A stretch of 64,000 nt of DNA from Balamuthia mandrillaris (GCA_031835245.1 JAVKOQ010000166.1:53501-117500); one strand, 5' to 3'. Shown: positions 1-11,507, counted from the stretch's first letter. Notes: generated from the letters alone by a model not told the origin. Made by a program: numbers and translations.

Positions 1-111
1 GGTAATGCTGCACGCATTCCTGAGCGAATAGCAAAATAATTTTTCAGCAAGAAAATGCAAAGCAAACTGCACAGTTTTAGGTAAGACAAATTCTCTCTTG
101 ATGTTCAACAT

Positions 112-198
112 CCGGCAATGGCGCAATTGGTAGCGCAGCGGACTGTAGTTGTAATGATAGCTTTCCGTTGGTTCCTGGTTCGAGTCCGGGTTGCCGGA
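112..198 (+). tRNA. tRNA-Tyr (GTA), intron-containing, copy 1
   Basis: The sequence folds as a full cloverleaf. The acceptor stem CCGGCAA pairs with TTGCCGG and the discriminator base is A. The D-arm is present, the anticodon stem GCGGA pairs with TCCGT, and the T-arm is CCTGG/TTCGAGT/CCGGG. The anticodon loop reads CTGTAG and is interrupted after position 37 by a 14-nt intron (TTGTAATGATAGCT), which is the usual eukaryotic tRNA-Tyr intron site. The 5' flank (TTTTAGGTAAGACAAATT and onwards) is repeated upstream of copy 2, so the unit has been tandemly duplicated. A T-rich run follows, as expected for Pol III termination. Confidence 0.96.
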
Positions 199-396
199 TT
201 CCTTTTTGCCCTTTTGCTTCTCTTCTTTTTGTTCTTTCGGGTTTACTTACCTCCTTTATGCTTTTTGTTTTAAACACATGTATCACTCCAATCTGTGCAG
301 GTTTCGTTGGCGCAAGGGAGCAATTTTTAATCACGGAAAATTTGAGGCAAATCACGCAGTTTTAGGTAAGACAAATTGTCTCTTGATGTTCGACAT

Positions 397-483
397 CCGG
401 CAATGGCGCAATTGGTAGCGCAGCGGACTGTAGTTGTTGTAATAGCTTTCCGTTGGTTCCTGGTTCGAGTCCGGGTTGCCGGA
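397..483 (+). tRNA. tRNA-Tyr (GTA), intron-containing, copy 2
   Basis: The mature sequence is identical to copy 1. The 14-nt intron differs slightly (TTGTTGTAATAGCT). The spacing from copy 1 is 285 bp, and the shared upstream flank shows a recent tandem duplication of a unit larger than the gene. Confidence 0.96.
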
Positions 484-647
484 CTGCCCTCCCTTTTTGC
501 TCTTTCCTTGACTGAGCTTTCTAACCTTCTTTTTTTTCCCCCAACGACAAAACAAAACTCATTGCAATCCAAACAGAATTCACGATGGAGCAATTTCTTT
601 TGCACTAGAAAATTGGAGGCAAAATTCAAAATTTTAGGTAAGTCACA

Positions 648-1125
648 CATCCGCTCCCAGTGCTCAACTTCCACTCCCCACTACGCCGAGCCCTGGCCCT
701 CTCACCATGCAGAGAAGCTGATAGAAGCGCGCTCCCTCCCCAGGAGCCTTTATTACACTCAATAAAGGCACCTACAGGCCTATACACCTTGGCCTAACCT
801 CAATGAACCTACGCATCTCCAGAGAAGGGCAGAGAGGGTGGGTGGGCGGGAAGAACCTCACCCACAAGTTGAGCCGAACGCCAACTACGTCCGTCTAAAC
901 TTCAGAAAAACGCGCACTAAGAATAAACTTCTTAGAGCGCCCAAGAAACCACCCCTCCTCAAAAATTGCGACTAGAACTCCGAAGGAGTTCCTCCAATCC
1001 ATCGTCGCAATTTTACCACAACACAACAACTCCGTACTCACCCTCAAACCACCAACTAGCACAGAGAGGGCACAGGGCTCGAGCTCCGTTCGTGGAACCA
1101 ACCTTCCGCAAGCAGAAGGCAAGAT
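648..1125. other. Sequence interrupting the tRNA-Tyr array
   Basis: The flank that precedes copies 1, 2 and 5 (AATTTTAGGTAAG) occurs again at about 636-648, but no tRNA follows it. Instead about 475 bp of unrelated DNA runs up to tRNA copy 3. It contains an AATAAA-like stretch near 760 and no convincing ORF. It could be a small insertion next to a tRNA gene, since tRNA flanks are common targets of retroelements, or a rearranged spacer. I see no clear terminal repeats or target duplication. Confidence 0.35.
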
Positions 1126-1212
1126 CCGGCAATGGCGCAATTGGTAGCGCAGCGGACTGTAGTTGTTGCAATAGCTTTCCGTTGGTTCCTGGTTCGAGTC
1201 CGGGTTGCCGGA
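1126..1212 (+). tRNA. tRNA-Tyr (GTA), intron-containing, copy 3
   Basis: The mature sequence matches copies 1 and 2, with a 14-nt intron (TTGTTGCAATAGCT) after anticodon-loop position 37. The 5' flank differs from the other copies because unrelated DNA lies directly upstream. The internal A and B boxes are intact. Confidence 0.96.
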
Positions 1213-1373
1213 TTCCTTTTTGCCTTTCCGTTCCTTCTTGTTTTCTAACCTTAAGTTCTTTTTTGCCTTGCTGTATCTATTTAGTTAGATCTGCTGCTAT
1301 TTTGAGCTACGCTATGTATTGCAGGTGAACGTGCCAGTTTTTGGATAGGTATGTTACATTTCTTATCCCACCA

Positions 1374-1464
1374 TCAGCAATGTCGCTATCAGCAGCGCAG
1401 CGGATTGCGGTCGTTAAAACGACAGATATCCGTTGGTTCCTGGACTCGGGTCCAGTTTGCTGTA
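1374..1464 (+). pseudogene. Diverged tRNA-Tyr relative with GCG in the anticodon position
   Basis: It aligns along its length with the neighbouring tRNA-Tyr genes, keeping GCGCAGCGGA and ATCCGTTGGTTCCTGG. The anticodon loop, however, reads TTGCGG, which puts GCG in the anticodon position, and the insertion is longer with its own short hairpin (TCGTT/AACGA). The acceptor arms have changed on both sides and still pair (CAGCAA with TTGCTG), as does the T-stem (CTGGA with TCCAG). The B box is altered (GGACTCGGGTCC). It is probably a pseudogene, but the paired changes are odd for neutral decay. Confidence 0.6.
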
Positions 1465-1636
1465 TCCAACCCCTTTTATTCGTTGCAGATTCTTGCTGAC
1501 ATTTTCCTCCTTTTGTTCTTCTGTCTTGCTTTGTTTTTCCTGTCAAGGCCAGAAAATCATTGAAATATCCAGGAAAGTTGGGAGCGAATCGTAACAGTGT
1601 TAGGTAAGCTACAAATCTTCTTGTAACGCTCGACAT

Positions 1637-1723
1637 CCGGCAATGGCGCAATTGGTAGCGCAGCGGACTGTAGTTGTAATGATAGCTTTCCGTTGGTTCC
1701 TGGTTCGAGTCCGGGTTGCCGGA
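1637..1723 (+). tRNA. tRNA-Tyr (GTA), intron-containing, copy 4
   Basis: The mature sequence and 14-nt intron are identical to copy 1. The upstream flank is a diverged version of the flank of copies 1 and 2. It lies 179 bp from the convergent 3' end of the pyruvate carboxylase gene; that gap holds only T-rich sequence. Confidence 0.96.
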
Positions 1724-1901
1724 TTGCCTACTCTTTTTTGTTCCTTCCTGTTTGCTCACTGAGTGACTAACCATCCTTTTTTCTTCTTCTTAGATGCTTT
1801 TATGACGAACAAATGCTTTTCTCTATTATTTTGTTATTTTTTGCAATAACAGGAAACTGCCCTTCCAACTGAAAACTGAAACTCTATTTGTTTTTTTTTT
1901 C

Positions 1902-4900
1902 TCATTCTTGCTCTGCTCCAACTTCAAGCAAAAGGTCATCTGCAGCAAGGGAGTCGCCAAGTCCAGTACAAAGTCTTTTCACTGCATACAACAAGTAAGG
2001 ACTTTTCATCTGAAACAATGACCATCACAAACAAAGGATATCAACAAACCTTTGCCAGATACAGGAGAAGTGACCACTGTCTCCATCTTCATGGCGCTCA
2101 ACACCAACAATGGATCGCCCTTTTTGAGCAGCGTGCCCTCTTCGACCCGGATCTCGACGACCACGCCGCCCATGGGCGCTCCAATGGAGTATGGATCTTT
2201 GGGGTTGGCCTTCTCCCTGACCTCCGTCTTTACCTCAGCTTTACGGTCGTGCACACGTATTCCGCGCGTCTTGCCGTTGACCTCAAAGAATACCTCGCAG
2301 CTGCCATCGCTGTCTGTTTCAGATTTGGTGATATAACGTATGTACAACGTTTTGCCTTTCCTGTTTGTTTGTTCTCCGTTAGTTACGTTCTTTCGAAACG
2401 GAAAGGACCAGAGAGAACATGAAGAGAATAAGAAGGAAGAAGTGGAAGAACAAGAAGAGACTAACCCAATTTCAATGTTGACCTCTTCGTTGATTTTTGG
2501 AGCAGTCAAGAAGAGACGAGTTGGAATGGCGCTGACCTTGCCGTAGGTAGCATGATACGATGCATACTCCTCAAAGACCTGTGGGAACAGTGCTGCAGAG
2601 ACTGCATCCAGATCAGAGATGTGCCGCTTATCGAACCTCTTGATGAGCTGCTGCTTCAGCTCCGCTAGATCCAAAGGAGGCATGCTCGCCCCCGGCCTTC
2701 CCTTCACCGGCTGCAACCCTTTGAGGACATGCGTGCGCAGAGGCTCGGGAAAGCCTTGATAGGGCTCGCCGAGGTATCCCTGGAAGAACTGAACGACGGA
2801 ACTAGGGAAGGAAAGAGTGCTGGCTTTCTCCAAGACTTGTTCTTTGCTCAGCCGATTTTGTACCATGAATTGAGCCAGGTCGCCCACTACTTTGGAGGTG
2901 GGCGTGACTTTGACGACTTTGCCGAGGAGCTCGTTGGCTTCGGCGTAGGCTCTCTTGATTTCAATCCATTGCGCGCCTAGACCCAATGCTTTGGACTGTT
3001 ATTCATCAGAAACTCTACGTCAGTATGTTTCTTTTAACGCTTCTCTCTCTCTCTCTCTCTCTCTCTCGTAAGCCAAAAACAAGTTTAGAGCAGTAGAGAT
3101 ACGCGGCGAACTACGAACCTGGAATTGGAGGTTAGTGTATTGGCCGCCGGGCATCTCGTGAATGTATACACCAGCGCTGCCGCTCTTCAGACCGGACTCG
3201 AAGGGGGCGTAAAGACCGCGAGCGCCCTCCCAGTAGTCGCTGATGGCCTGGATATCTTCCTGCTTTAAGCCGGTGTCCTTCGGCGTGCCCTTCAGCGATG
3301 CCACAACAGCGCCCATACTTGGCTGCGACGTCATTCCTGACATGGAATCCACTGTAGGAGAAACACAAGAATCGGTAAGAGTTTTCTGGTCTTTCCTTTC
3401 TTCACACTTTATCCACAGAGAGCAGGAATTAAAAGTTCAAACCTGCAACATCAACAACATCAGCGCCAGCTTCGGCGCAGGCAAGCATGCTGGTCACACC
3501 GGTACCAGCCGTATCGTGAGTGTGGACGTGAATGGGCACGTCTGGAAATTCCTTTCGAAGAGTGCCGATCAGCAACTTGGCAGCTTCTGGCTTCAACAAT
3601 CCTGCCATATCCTGTTATTTGTGGAAACCCGTGCGTTAGGAGAAGCAAAGAACAGAAAGCAAAGAAAGACAGGGAGGAGAGAACAGAAGGAAAAGCAAGA
3701 AGAAGAGCAAAGGAGGGAAACCTTGATGGCAAGAATGTGAATGCCGCAACCAACTAATTCTCGCGCCAGTTGCAGGTAATACTCCAGCGTATACTTCTTC
3801 TCATCCGGGCTGCTAACATCCCCCGTGTAACACATGGCGGCCTCCACGACGGCCCCGCCATCACCGGCCTTCTTCACGGCATCGATGCCCAGCTTCAGGT
3901 TCTCCACGTAGTTCAGCGAGTCAAAGATGCGGAAGACGTCGATGCCCATGCGGTACGCCTTATCCACAAACTCGTAGACCACGTTGTCCGGATAGCTGGT
4001 ATAGCCAACGGCGTTGGCCCCGCGCAGCAACATCTGGAAGGGTATGTTGGGCACCAGCTCCCTCAGCTTCCTCAGCCTCTCCCAGGGGGACTCCTTCAGG
4101 AAGCGCAGGCAGACGTCAAAGGTGGCGCCGCCCCACATCTCCACGCTGAAGAGGGGGGACAGGAGGTGGCTCGTGGCTGGGGCGATGTGGCAGAGGTCGA
4201 TGGTGCGCACCCGCGTGGCGAGGAGGGATTGGTGCGCGTCTCGCCAGGTCGTGTCCGTTAGCAGCAGAGCTGAGTCGTTGAATATAAAGGTAACGTTATA
4301 ACGCTTTCTGGTTTTATGTAACATAATAACTAAAAATAATAAAAAGGAACCTTTGTGCTCTCGAATGGCTTTGGCAAAGGCCTGAGGGCCGTTGCGCTTG
4401 AGGTACTGCCGCCAGCCGGAGGGAGGGTGGCCAGAGGGCACGACCGGGAGGACGGGATCGGAGGGGGCGGGAGAGACGTGCTTATCCGCACCCGGAATCT
4501 GACAGCCGTTCACCACCATATCTCCTGTACAGAATGCATCAATAACAGAGAAAGCGCAACGGGAAGGGAAGAGAGTCGAGAGTTGCATGAGGGAGGTAGG
4601 TAACGCAGAGAGAAAGAAAAAAAGAGAGAACGGAAGAGGAAAATAACGAACCCATATAATGCAACAACTTTTGAGCGCGATCCAAGGGCTCTTCGTACTG
4701 AAACAACTCCTTCGTCTCATCGATGAATGTGGTCCACAGCTGTCCCTGCACGAACAACGGGTGCGACACCAGCTTCAACAAATAGGGAATGTTGGTCTTC
4801 ACTCCGCGAATGCGCATTTCCCTCAACGCTCGAATGAGCTTCCTGATGGTAGCCTCGAAGGTAAGGGCCTTTGCGGTGAGCTTCACCAACAAAGAGTCGT

Positions 4901-6324
4901 AATGAGGCGTGATGACGCTTCCAGTGAAACCAGCAGAACCATCCAAGCGAATGCCAGGTCCTCCGCAGCTGCGATAGACGCTGATCTTTCCCGTTTGTGG
5001 TTGAAAGTTGTTGCTGGGATCCTCCGTGGTAATGCGACACTGGATAGCATGGCCAACAACACGAATGGAGGATTGTTGGTGGAGGTTGAGGTCCGCTAGG
5101 GTCACTCCACCGGCGATGAGGATTTGGGACTGAACCAGGTCTATACCAGTCACTTCTTCGGTGATGGTGTGCTCGACTTGGATGCGAGGGTTAACTTCGA
5201 TGAAGTAATGGCGGCTGTTGTCTTCCACCAAGAACTGGTTTGTTTTATATGTGAACACGGATCAGTTTTCTTAAAATAAGCTAGTAGAAGCAACAAAGAA
5301 GAAAGACGAACCTCAACAGTGCCAGCGTTCTCATAGGAGGTAGCTTTAGCAAGCTTAACTGCATCTTCAGTGAGTTTTTGACGAAGAGATTCCGGCAGAC
5401 CGACCGCTGGAGCGATCTCGCAAACTTTCTGATGCCTTCTCTGCACAGAGCAGTCACGTTCAAAAAGATGTATAACATTGCCAGTCTTGTCACCTAATAT
5501 CTGAACTTCGATGTGTCGGGGACGTTGCACCAACCTAATGGAGTTGTTTCGTTAGAAAGAACGCAGCTACAAAAACAAGGAGAGAAAAGAACACCGTTCA
5601 ATAAATATAGTTCCATCACCAAATGCCGCCAAAGCTTCCGCACTTGCCCGTTTGAAACTATGTTCAAACTCTAACGCAACAACTGTTAACGAAATAAAAA
5701 CTCTAACAACGACAAGCAGGAATAGCACAAACCGTCTTTGTTGCGAACCACTCTCATGCCTCTACCACCACCTCCCATTGCTGCTTTGATGATAACAGGC
5801 AGACCAGCCTCCTCTATGAATTTGAGGCCTTCCTCCACGGTGCTTACAGGACCATCTGTGCCAGGCACCACTGGCACTCCAGTTGCAATGGCAACTTTGC
5901 GAGCTGCTGTCTTGTCTCCCAATGTGTCGATTGTCTTTGAAAAAAGACAACAGGTTGTTGGAGAAGGAAGGAAGAAATAGTAAATAGAGCAAATGAATGT
6001 ACCTCAGGAGAAGGGCCAATCCAAATCAATCCTGCATCTTTGACTTTCCTTGCGAATGTTGCATTCTCAGAAAGGAAGCCGTACCCTTTGAAACAAATCA
6101 GAGAGAAGAGGAAAAGGGAAGACGAGAAGGAAAATACCAAAAAATGAGTTTAGGCGGAGAGGATACAAACAATGAATACAGTACCGGGATGAATAGCATC
6201 AACATCGTTTTCAAGAGCAATGTTGATGATAGAATCCATGTCTAAATATGCTTGAACCGGGTTTTTACCTTTACCTACCAGATAAGCCTCGTCTGCCTAT
6301 AATTTCGTTAGAAGTTGCGAAACC

Positions 6325-6368
<44 letters not shown>

Positions 6369-7284
6369 GTACGGAGTAACGGTGCATCCCCAAACGGTCC
6401 TCATGGCTATAGATGGCGATCGTGCGAATGCCTAGCTCAGTTGCCGCTCGAAAGACTCTGATGGCAATGTCTCCACTGTTGAGTTGCATAGAAATGTTAT
6501 TTTTTACTTGAAGCAGAACTCCAAGAAACAGAAGAACGACAAGCAGAAAACAAGATGAAGTTTTAGACGTCTCAGTGGTAGTGACAAAAGAAACGAAATA
6601 TCATCATTACATTGGATATCACGTCTTTCGTTTTCATCACTGACGATGCGAAGAAACAGGGAAAGAAACGACAAGTCATAAAGTAATAGAGAAGAAGGAG
6701 CAGAGGCAGAAGCAAGAGAAGAAGCGGAAGAAGAACAAGCACAAGAAGAATGGGAACAAGGTCAAGAAAACAGAAGGCGAAGAAGAGAAGAATGGCAAGA
6801 GAATGAAGCAATAGAACAAGGAGAAGAGGTAAACGAGAACCAGCGTGACAGCCACAAAAAGCGAGGAAAATGAAACGATTGGTCTAAACGAATCAAAACA
6901 GAAGGAAAGAACAAAGAAAGAACACAGAAACAATGAACGCGGACGCACCGGTTCGCACAAAGGATGGAACGGATGGGGCACTCCAACGAGGATAGCTCTC
7001 TCAGCTCCTCCTGAAAAGGCACATGAGCCCAGTCGGCGCTCTCTCCGGCCATCACGCTGGGCGTCGTCGATTGACTTCCGGTTCGTTTTTGTCTACGCAG
7101 AAGAGATGAGAAGGAGGGAAAAAAAACAACACCGTGTTGTTGTATCAACAACCCCAACAAAACATGAAGCGAGAACAGAAAAAAGAGTAAATGAAAGAAG
7201 AAGAAGAAAAAAAGATCAAGCTAACCTTCCATTGACACTCGGTTGCGGCTGATTCTGCTTCTCTTGCGGCTCCTTTCCTTCCAT
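1902..7284 (-). CDS. PC: Pyruvate carboxylase, 16 exons, 1209 aa
   Basis: Catalyses the biotin- and ATP-dependent carboxylation of pyruvate to oxaloacetate. Exons (high to low): 7284-7226, 7092-6949, 6475-6373, 6296-6185, 6085-6003, 5934-5733, 5670-5595, 5534-5312, 5234-4652, 4524-4351, 4269-3722, 3611-3443, 3351-3119, 2995-2466, 2360-2050, 1981-1902; all phases close. Biotin carboxylase starts near residue 60 ([13 protein letters not shown]) and has the Gly-rich ATP-grasp loop MGGGGRGM. The carboxyltransferase domain opens with DTTWRD at Asp592, has the carbamylated lysine in AIK|DMAG (Lys769) and metal ligands in HTHD (His799, His801). The biotinyl domain carries AMKM with Lys1171. The length is normal for the family. 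The N-terminus is acidic and polar, without an obvious mitochondrial presequence, so the enzyme may be cytosolic. Introns contain (CT)n at about 3042-3067 and (GA)n at about 6327-6365. Confidence 0.97.
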
Positions 7285-7559
7285 TATTTTTTGCTTTTTG
7301 GTTGTTTTGGGTTTGAAAAAACACGGTTGAAAAACCAAGAAGCTTCCTGGCCTTCTTTTTTTTTGGGGTCTTTACGACAACACACGAAAGCACACAAAAA
7401 AAAATTATATATAGTTTTTAATTATTAAATTCAACAGTGAAATTCCCTTTTATAGTTATTTTCTCCATATTTTCCCTCAATTCTATTTCAAATTTCTGCT
7501 TCTGAACTCCGTAACTCCGAGTAACACGTTTTTTCGTTCGTTTGTGGTTTTAGTGACTT

Positions 7560-8178
7560 TTAGTCCTGTTTCGGCAGAGGTTGCCCCTGTTGTTGTTTTC
7601 TGCGTTTCAGGACAGGGGCCACCACCGCCAGGACAACAATGACACCCAAAGTCACGTACAAGGAGGCGTACTTGGTGGTGCTGGCCATGTTTCTCAGGAG
7701 GTACAATACGTTGGGTGCGGCATGCGCCGGATGAGCCGCGAGCGCCACCAAAGTGATGATGTTTTCCACGAGGTCGGCACATAGCAACAAGGGGAGCCCC
7801 CTCAGCGTGGAGGAGGGGGTCAGCAGCACCAGGAGGGAGTAGAGCAGGAAGGAGAGGGAGGGAGTGAAGAGCATGTCGCAAAGCAAGAACGTTTTGTAGA
7901 TTGCTCTTCCCTCGTCTCCTGCATCCTCAAAGAACCTTGTGGAGGGGATGAGTGAGGACTCTTTCATTCCGGCGGGCTCTGGGGAAGTACCGATGTAAGT
8001 CTTGTTCAGACATGCTCCAATAGCCATCAGGTGCTTTGATAAGGTTGGCGCTGGAGGGGTCGTGCTGCGACTCTGGCAGATGCTCCTTGAGGGTCGGCAT
8101 GAAGTAGGTGGTATTGAGGGCGACCAAGGCGGCCAGCACCACGAAAGCCAGACAAACAGGGACCGCTTTGCTCATCAT
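7560..8178 (-). CDS. Four-TM membrane protein, 187 aa, two exons
   Basis: I do not recognise a named family. Exon 1 is 8178-7991 and exon 2 is 7935-7560, split by a 55-nt intron (GTACTT to CACAAG). Splicing restores a single frame that reads across the junction as LHR-FFEDAGDEGRAIY. Hydrophobic segments lie at about residues 8-30, 78-100, 104-126 and 148-168, and the C-terminus is basic (KRRKQQQ). The soluble loop after TM1 and the GDEGR...Y motif before TM2, followed by an ADLVEN motif, look like a small conserved integral membrane protein. It sits in tandem upstream of PC with a 275-bp gap. Confidence 0.75.
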
Positions 8179-8421
8179 CCTCCGTCGTTCTGCTCGTTCT
8201 CTTCTTCAGCTTTGGCCGTGTGATGCATACGTGTCAATTTCATGTCGTCACGTGAATTGATCGATCACGAATACATGAGACGATGACGTCATACGATCCA
8301 AAATCCGAAAATAAATTCAGATATGAGATCCTTGACCCCTCAAAGATTATTGCTTTCCCGCCTTTTTTTTTGTGCACGTTACTGTTTTTGCTGTGTGGGA
8401 AAAACCTATTTTTTTGTTCCA

Positions 8422-8458
<37 letters not shown>

Positions 8459-8624
8459 CGCGTTCAACGGGAAGGGGGAAAAGAAAGGGCGGTGCAGAGA
8501 ACGAAAGAAGTGAAGAAAAAGCACTTTTGTTCTCTCTTCCGCTTATTTATTTATTTTATTTATTTTAGGTTTTTGTTTTTAATCTGGGAACAATGGTTTG
8601 TGTTTCTTCTTTGAGGATCCTCAC
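8179..8624. other. Divergent spacer with (GA)n tract
   Basis: Separates the minus-strand 4-TM gene from CDT1 on the plus strand, so it should hold both promoters. I see a (GA)n run at about 8425-8456 and T-rich stretches. I find no coding sequence. Confidence 0.5.
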
Positions 8625-11507
8625 ATGAGCGTGTTTTTTTTTTGTTTCTCACGAATGCTTCTCTTGCATGTTTTTTTTTTTTTTGTTGTGTTGTGATGTA
8701 ATAGAGTGCCGCAGCTGTTGCCACGCCATCGCCTCCCTCCACCCCCAAACGATTGGCCAAGAGGAAAAATAAAACACCGAGCGTCCTCAAGAAACGCGTC
8801 GGCTCCACTTCCGCTCTGGGCTCTGCTGTGCCGGCTTCCACGCTCCCTGCCGACCACCACCACAGCAGCCCTCTCGCCCTTTCAACACAGGAAACTCTGC
8901 CTTCATCTTCTTCAGATCAAGTCACTGCTACAACGGATACAACCACTGCTACAACTGCAGTTGTCGCTGTGGACGCTCCTACAGCGGATCATTGTGCCTC
9001 ATTCATCTCCTCCACTTCTTCTGGGACCTCTGGCTCTGCATCCCCTTTGGCTCCTTCCACTCCCAAGAAACGGCTGGCGAAGCGTAAGCGACGGGAGAGC
9101 GTCGTCGTTGCTTCCTCTCCCAATGCGAAAACCAAAACAAGGGCTTCTAAGATTTCTTCCTCACCTGCTTCCTCCTCTGATCAGAACAGCTCCACAACGA
9201 CACAACAACAAGGAGAAGAGGATTCTGTCGCTTCATCAAAGAAAGAAGAAGAGGAAGAGGAGGAAGAGGAAGAAGGAGAAAAGGCAGAACAGAGGGAAGT
9301 TGTTGCTTCTGCTTCTTCCTCAGCCAAACCATCTCCTGCTGGTTTAAGCTCTTCTCCCTCCTCAACCTCCTCCACTCCAAAGAAACGGCTGGCGAAGCGC
9401 AAGCGGAAGCTGCTTGCGGCAAGCCCTGCAACAAAGAAAACGAATGCCTGTGCTACCACCAAAGCCAAGAAAGCAGCTGCGGCACAAGAAACCACCCCAG
9501 AGACCGAGAACAAAGAGAACGAACCAAGGGATCAGCAACCCAAATCGCCTGATGCTGTTCGTCGTCGAAAGCGGATACGAATGGGTACAGAGAGCTCAAC
9601 TTCCGTTTCTTCTTCCGACGCTTCAGCTTCCATTTCTTTCAACTCTTCTTCTGTGATCGACTGTACGAATGGATGTAGTTCATCACAAGAAGCTACTGAG
9701 TATATCGATAATAACAATAATGATGCACTACCAGCAGAAACATCAACGTCCATGGAGGTCGTTGCAACTGCTGCCTCCCACGCCGAAGAGCAAGAGGAAG
9801 AGCAAGAACAAGAAGCAGCAACAGGGATGCAGTTATCAACCGAAAGCAGCCAAAACATCTCTCCGCCATCTACTCCCACAAAAACTATTATTGACAGCCC
9901 CACACAAACCCCTACATCAACAAGACGAGGAACAGCAGGTACAAAGCGTAAGCAATCCACACCACAACGGAAAGCACCTCCGCTGCCAGACTCTTATAAA
10001 GAGTTGGAGCAGTACTTTCAAGCGCTGGACTTTATTTGCGAGTGCTACCACCGCCGTCAGAACCTTTGCGCTTTTGAGACTGTGAAAGAATCTGTCGAGT
10101 CGGTCGTCGGCAAGTCAGTATCTTTTCGTTTTCTACTTAACTTGCTCTCTCTGACCTTCCGTTAACTAAAAGAGATTTTTATGTGAGACACTTGGCTCAA
10201 ATCAAGACGGTCTTTCCGGAGGCATTCACCTTTGAGCTTTATCGGCAGCACAATTATCTTACAGACAAGCAAGAGTACTTTTTGCTCATCACTCCCAACC
10301 AGGTTCGCATCTTTTTTTTGTTTGTAACAAACGAACACTAAGCTTTATTTACCCGTGTTTCCTATCTTTTCATCTCTCTTCCTTAATGTAGCAATGGACT
10401 CAAACGGATCAATCAGTGGTGGAGGAGATCTACCTCCAAAGACGAGCCACCTTTCACCAGAATCTACTTGCCATTGTCAACAAACATGCCGACACCTTGC
10501 CCCTACCTGCGAGAGCGCGTCTCCTGAGAGGAGACAAGACGACGCTCTCCCTCGTGCCGGAGATTGCTCAAGCCTTTCTTCCTCGACCGAAAGATCCCAC
10601 GCCAAAGAAGAACATCTTTGCCATGAGAAAAGGGTTGAGCTTGTTGCATCCTGACAGTGATGCTATGTCACACGGTGACAACAAACGACCAGGTTCTCCG
10701 ATGCCGATAGGACCTCAGCGTGGTCTCAAAAGAGGCATGCGTGCCTTTGCTGAGCTCAGCAAACAAAATGTAAGCTCAAGCGAACAACGTCAGACGACAG
10801 AGAACGATGGACTCGCCCAATGCAAAAGAAAATTGACCTTTGGTGACGACGAAGAAGGGGAAGAAAAAACAAGAACTGAACGAATGGAAACAGAGAAAGA
10901 GGGAGAGGAAGCACGACCCGTGTGTGATGCGTTGAAGAACGTTCCCGCACACGTTGTTGCCAACGTGAGGCGAAAAGAGGAGCAGCGTGCCCTTGAAGAA
11001 CGAGACGGAACTGCTGCTGCGAGAAGGCGCAAAGAGTTTCTCGATACTCTTCCTTTGCTCTGCGACATGCTTCGCTCGTACGTTCTTTCTCTCTCTCTTC
11101 CTCATATGTGTTCTCTCCTCACAAACAACGTGCATCCAACCCAGGTTTTATGTTGCGGAAAAGAAAACATGTTTGGGACTGGATGTGATTGTGGAAAAGG
11201 TGTGCTCCGCCTACACCCAGGGCCACAACCTCAAAATGTCCAATTGTACGTTTCTGTTTGTCCCCCTCCTTTCGGTGGTGACTATCTTTGCTGACCCTTC
11301 ATGGATTTGTTGTGCGTTACAACAGTGGATATAACCAATCGCTTGAAGGTGTTATGTGGAATAGCGCCTGAATGGCTGCGGATACTGGACTATGGAAAAG
11401 GAGAGCAGTACTTGAAAGTGAGCAGAACCACCAGGTATTCTGAAGTGAAGGACAAGGTGGACATTGCCGTGAAGGACTGCCTCGACTATTCCGTGTTCCT
11501 TTCCTGA
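8625..11507 (+). CDS. CDT1: DNA replication licensing factor CDT1, 837 aa
   Basis: Loads MCM2-7 at origins. Exons: 8625-8630 (tentative, ATGAGC only), 8705-10113, 10173-10302, 10392-11077, 11145-11245, 11326-11507. The middle winged helix, which is the geminin/MCM region, begins near residue 430 (LPDSYKELEQYFQALD) and crosses the exon 2/3 junction into FYVRHLAQIK. The C-terminal winged helix covers roughly the last 150 residues. The N-terminal 420 residues are disordered, Ser/Thr/Glu-rich and Lys-rich. They carry three copies of an STPK(K)RLAKRK motif at Ser14, Ser120 and Ser225, and a KEN box at 272-274. The micro-exon start is inferred: the main frame has a stop just before 8705 and no ATG, and ATGAGC|GT joins the TAATAG acceptor in phase. 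The C-terminal domains are certain; the exact start is not. Confidence 0.9.

Noticed and set aside
6572-7160. Leu/Phe-rich minus-strand open frames
   Set aside because: They read through the large second intron of the pyruvate carboxylase gene. The real exon ends at ILCANR|GT and continues at GDIAIRVF.
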